Of a stretch of DNA of 64,000 nucleotides, positions 62,263 to 64,000 are shown piece by piece. The stretch covers positions 4,242,001 to 4,306,000 of the forward strand of contig NC_092579.1 of assembly GCF_037975245.1 (NCBI RefSeq). The letters run 5' to 3'. The DNA is from Apostichopus japonicus. Its lineage: Eukaryota; Echinodermata; Holothuroidea; Aspidochirotida; Stichopodidae. The notes under the pieces are model-generated. The model saw only the letters and a list, made by a program, of their open reading frames with translations. It did not search any database and was not told where the DNA came from. Positions within the stretch are counted from its first letter, which is position 1; every line of letters begins with the position of its first letter. Both the position numbers and the translations under genes were made by a program.

Positions 62263-64000
62263 CCGTGAATACAGCATTTGTTTCTTCAAGCCTACATGCC
62301 ATATGAAATGATAGCAAATTTCACATTAGCTGGATCTCTCCATGACATTTCCCTTCACCCAATTTTATTTTTTTTATTCCCGCTGTCGAAATCGTTCCGA
62401 CACAGCACACCATTTGCTCAGTTTGTTTTCTTATCATTCTTTCATTTCGATAAGAAACAATTGTGATTGCTTATCGCTATGAGTGTACCTTAATTGATTG
62501 CTTATACTACAATTAACTTCAGCATGTTGACTAATTGTGAAATGTCTCTGCTGTTACTGGTTTGATAAAGAAGTTAGTGTGAAGAGCCCATCAACTGATC
62601 CATTATCTGTCTGTTATCTGATATTAGTAAACAAGACTGTTGACACGGCTCTCATATATGAAAGTCAGTTACCAATGAAATCTGAGTGACACAAACAATC
62701 TGGTACCGTTTCCCCTCTGTAGGTCAAACATAAAACTGGATAATGTTGACCATCCACACTCTATATGTAGACATAAGGGGGGTGGTGGAGGGGGGGTGCA
62801 TTAGTGATGCAATCACTGTACCTAATTGGTAGAATACGGTTTGGAAAGGAAGTTAGTTTGATGGTGTTCCACTCGTTGCCGGTAGTTTTCATTTTGGAAT
62901 ATGCCATTCGATAATAGGTTGGCGTCGAGTTTAACAATGGTGAAAGGTGGACTTAGGTTAGAGATTAATGATAATATAAAATAATATTAATTCACTATAT
63001 TAATATAGGTTAGTGATGTGAAGGTGTCGTTCTCAAAATAATTTGACATCAACAAAGCAACGACTGTTTTAGACTGTACAATATTAAGACAGACCCCTAC
63101 GTAATAGTGGAATATTCCGACCAGCTGCGAATGGGACATGATCCAGTTAGTGATATTAAGAAGAAATGCCATTCTGAGTAATTAACTCACAGTACATGCA
63201 GATAGAAAGAGCAAAGGGAGGGAAATGAAGGTAAAGTTTGCAGGTGAAAAGAACAATAGCCATTATCCCTAGCAATGTCTAACATGATGATACAATGACC
63301 ACAGGGTCTTATATAAATACCCTCGCATGAAATACACAATGACTCTATCCGTAAAACTCTCCTCTCCAATGCACTGAAATCTTTCATTGGACGAAAGATT
63401 TCAAGCGATATGACAAGAGGAATTAACGAGAAACATTCGAGTCGAGATGGAATGTAAACTAGCTTCAATTTCAATAATTATGATCCAGAATCTCTAGGCA
63501 CACTCATCAATCACCGTCCTATTTAAACACAAACGTCATCGCACCACGCTCATCTCTCTCTCTCTCCTTTCCTTTCTTCAACGATTATGGGGAGACTTTG
63601 GCTGCACTAATGAAAGATCTGGCAGAAAGTCAAATGAAGAAGTGACAATTTTTAACTTCCTCTCCCCCTCAAAAGTAGCAAAACAACATTTGTTTCGCTT
63701 TGTCGATGCTTATGAAAGGAACCCAAAGGATAAAAAAATCATCGGTTGGAAATTTTGATGTGAAAATTTCCAATTCAGACTTTCTGCAGATGAATGTTCA
63801 TGAGCCTGTCAGTCGGACGAGATGGAAAGGGGGAATAGGGTAAGATATCAGAGGAATACTATAAAGCAAGAGAAAGAGCTTATAGTCCTAGAGTACAGTA
63901 CATAACCAGATTTGAGTGGGTAAGAAAAACAATGAACAAGGGGTGCGAGAGCAGGGTAGGAGGAAGGGCGTCAATTACAGTCCCACTGCAGCTCAGGGTA

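Larger units (their letters stand above)
45944..64000 (-). other. Intron or upstream region before the IS1 exon (5' end not found)
   Basis: At least 18 kb lies upstream of the IS1 exon. It should end at an exon encoding the N-terminal cytoplasmic tail finishing in Asn-Pro, but no such exon or ATATCCTT donor was seen. It contains a MITE (50585-50835), a foldback structure with a Penelope-like motif (57315-57573), AT and GA microsatellites, a G-quadruplex motif (60350-60370) and a tRNA-derived SINE (62011-62262). Confidence 0.65.

Noticed and set aside
63720-63735. U12 donor (TATCCTTT on the minus strand) for the intron before the IS1 exon
   Set aside because: The base before is T rather than A or G, and the sequence upstream does not encode the expected Asn-Pro or any channel-like residues.
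1-64000. CRISPR array or bacterial operon features
   Set aside because: The window shows spliced animal gene structure; direct repeats here are minisatellites without unique spacers of constant length.

Overview
The window is animal nuclear DNA, AT-rich by eye, and almost all of it is intron. The only protein-coding gene I can support is on the minus strand: the domain I part of a voltage-gated T-type (Cav3) calcium channel alpha-1 subunit. Five consecutive coding pieces, plus a duplicate of the last, run from 45943 down to 1299. All reading phases match across the splice junctions (2|2|1|2|0|0). Together they encode about 297 residues: IS1-IS3 (45698-45943), the IS4 voltage sensor (11193-11296), the S4-S5 linker with IS5 (5514-5685), the extracellular turret and pore helix (4123-4399), and the selectivity filter with the start of IS6 (2046-2138 or 1299-1391). 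The N-terminal exon(s) lie beyond 64000 or were not recognised. The rest of IS6 and domains II-IV lie beyond position 1.

Two points about this gene stand out. First, the selectivity-filter/IS6 exon is present twice in tandem. Both copies are 93 nt, phase 0 at each end, intact, and carry strong GTAAGT donors, but they encode clearly different peptides (18 of 31 residues identical). This is the layout of mutually exclusive exons that would exchange the domain I selectivity-filter segment. Second, the intron before the IS1 exon has no usable AG acceptor. It does have an exact U12 branch-point sequence followed 12 nt later by AC, so it appears to be a minor-spliceosome (AT-AC type) intron.

The remainder is intronic, including one 34.4-kb intron inside the voltage sensor. 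It holds tRNA-derived SINEs of at least two families (5885-6282, 9419-9798, 45040-45327, 62011-62262, 28914-29155), decayed 3' ends of LINE-type retrotransposons (18690-18993 plus strand, 19349-19765 minus strand, 39826-40193 plus strand), a 489-bp hAT-like non-autonomous DNA transposon with an 8-bp target duplication (8413-8917), a TTAA-ended MITE (50585-50835), a recent 342-bp tandem duplication (22991-23674), minisatellites, AT microsatellites, a long polypurine tract and many long poly(C)/poly(G) runs.

SINE heads of this kind, the LINE 3' tails and the channel sequence suggest a marine invertebrate, possibly an echinoderm or another deuterostome. That is an inference from general resemblance and the species cannot be fixed from the sequence. 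No functional RNA gene, CRISPR array or second protein-coding gene was found.
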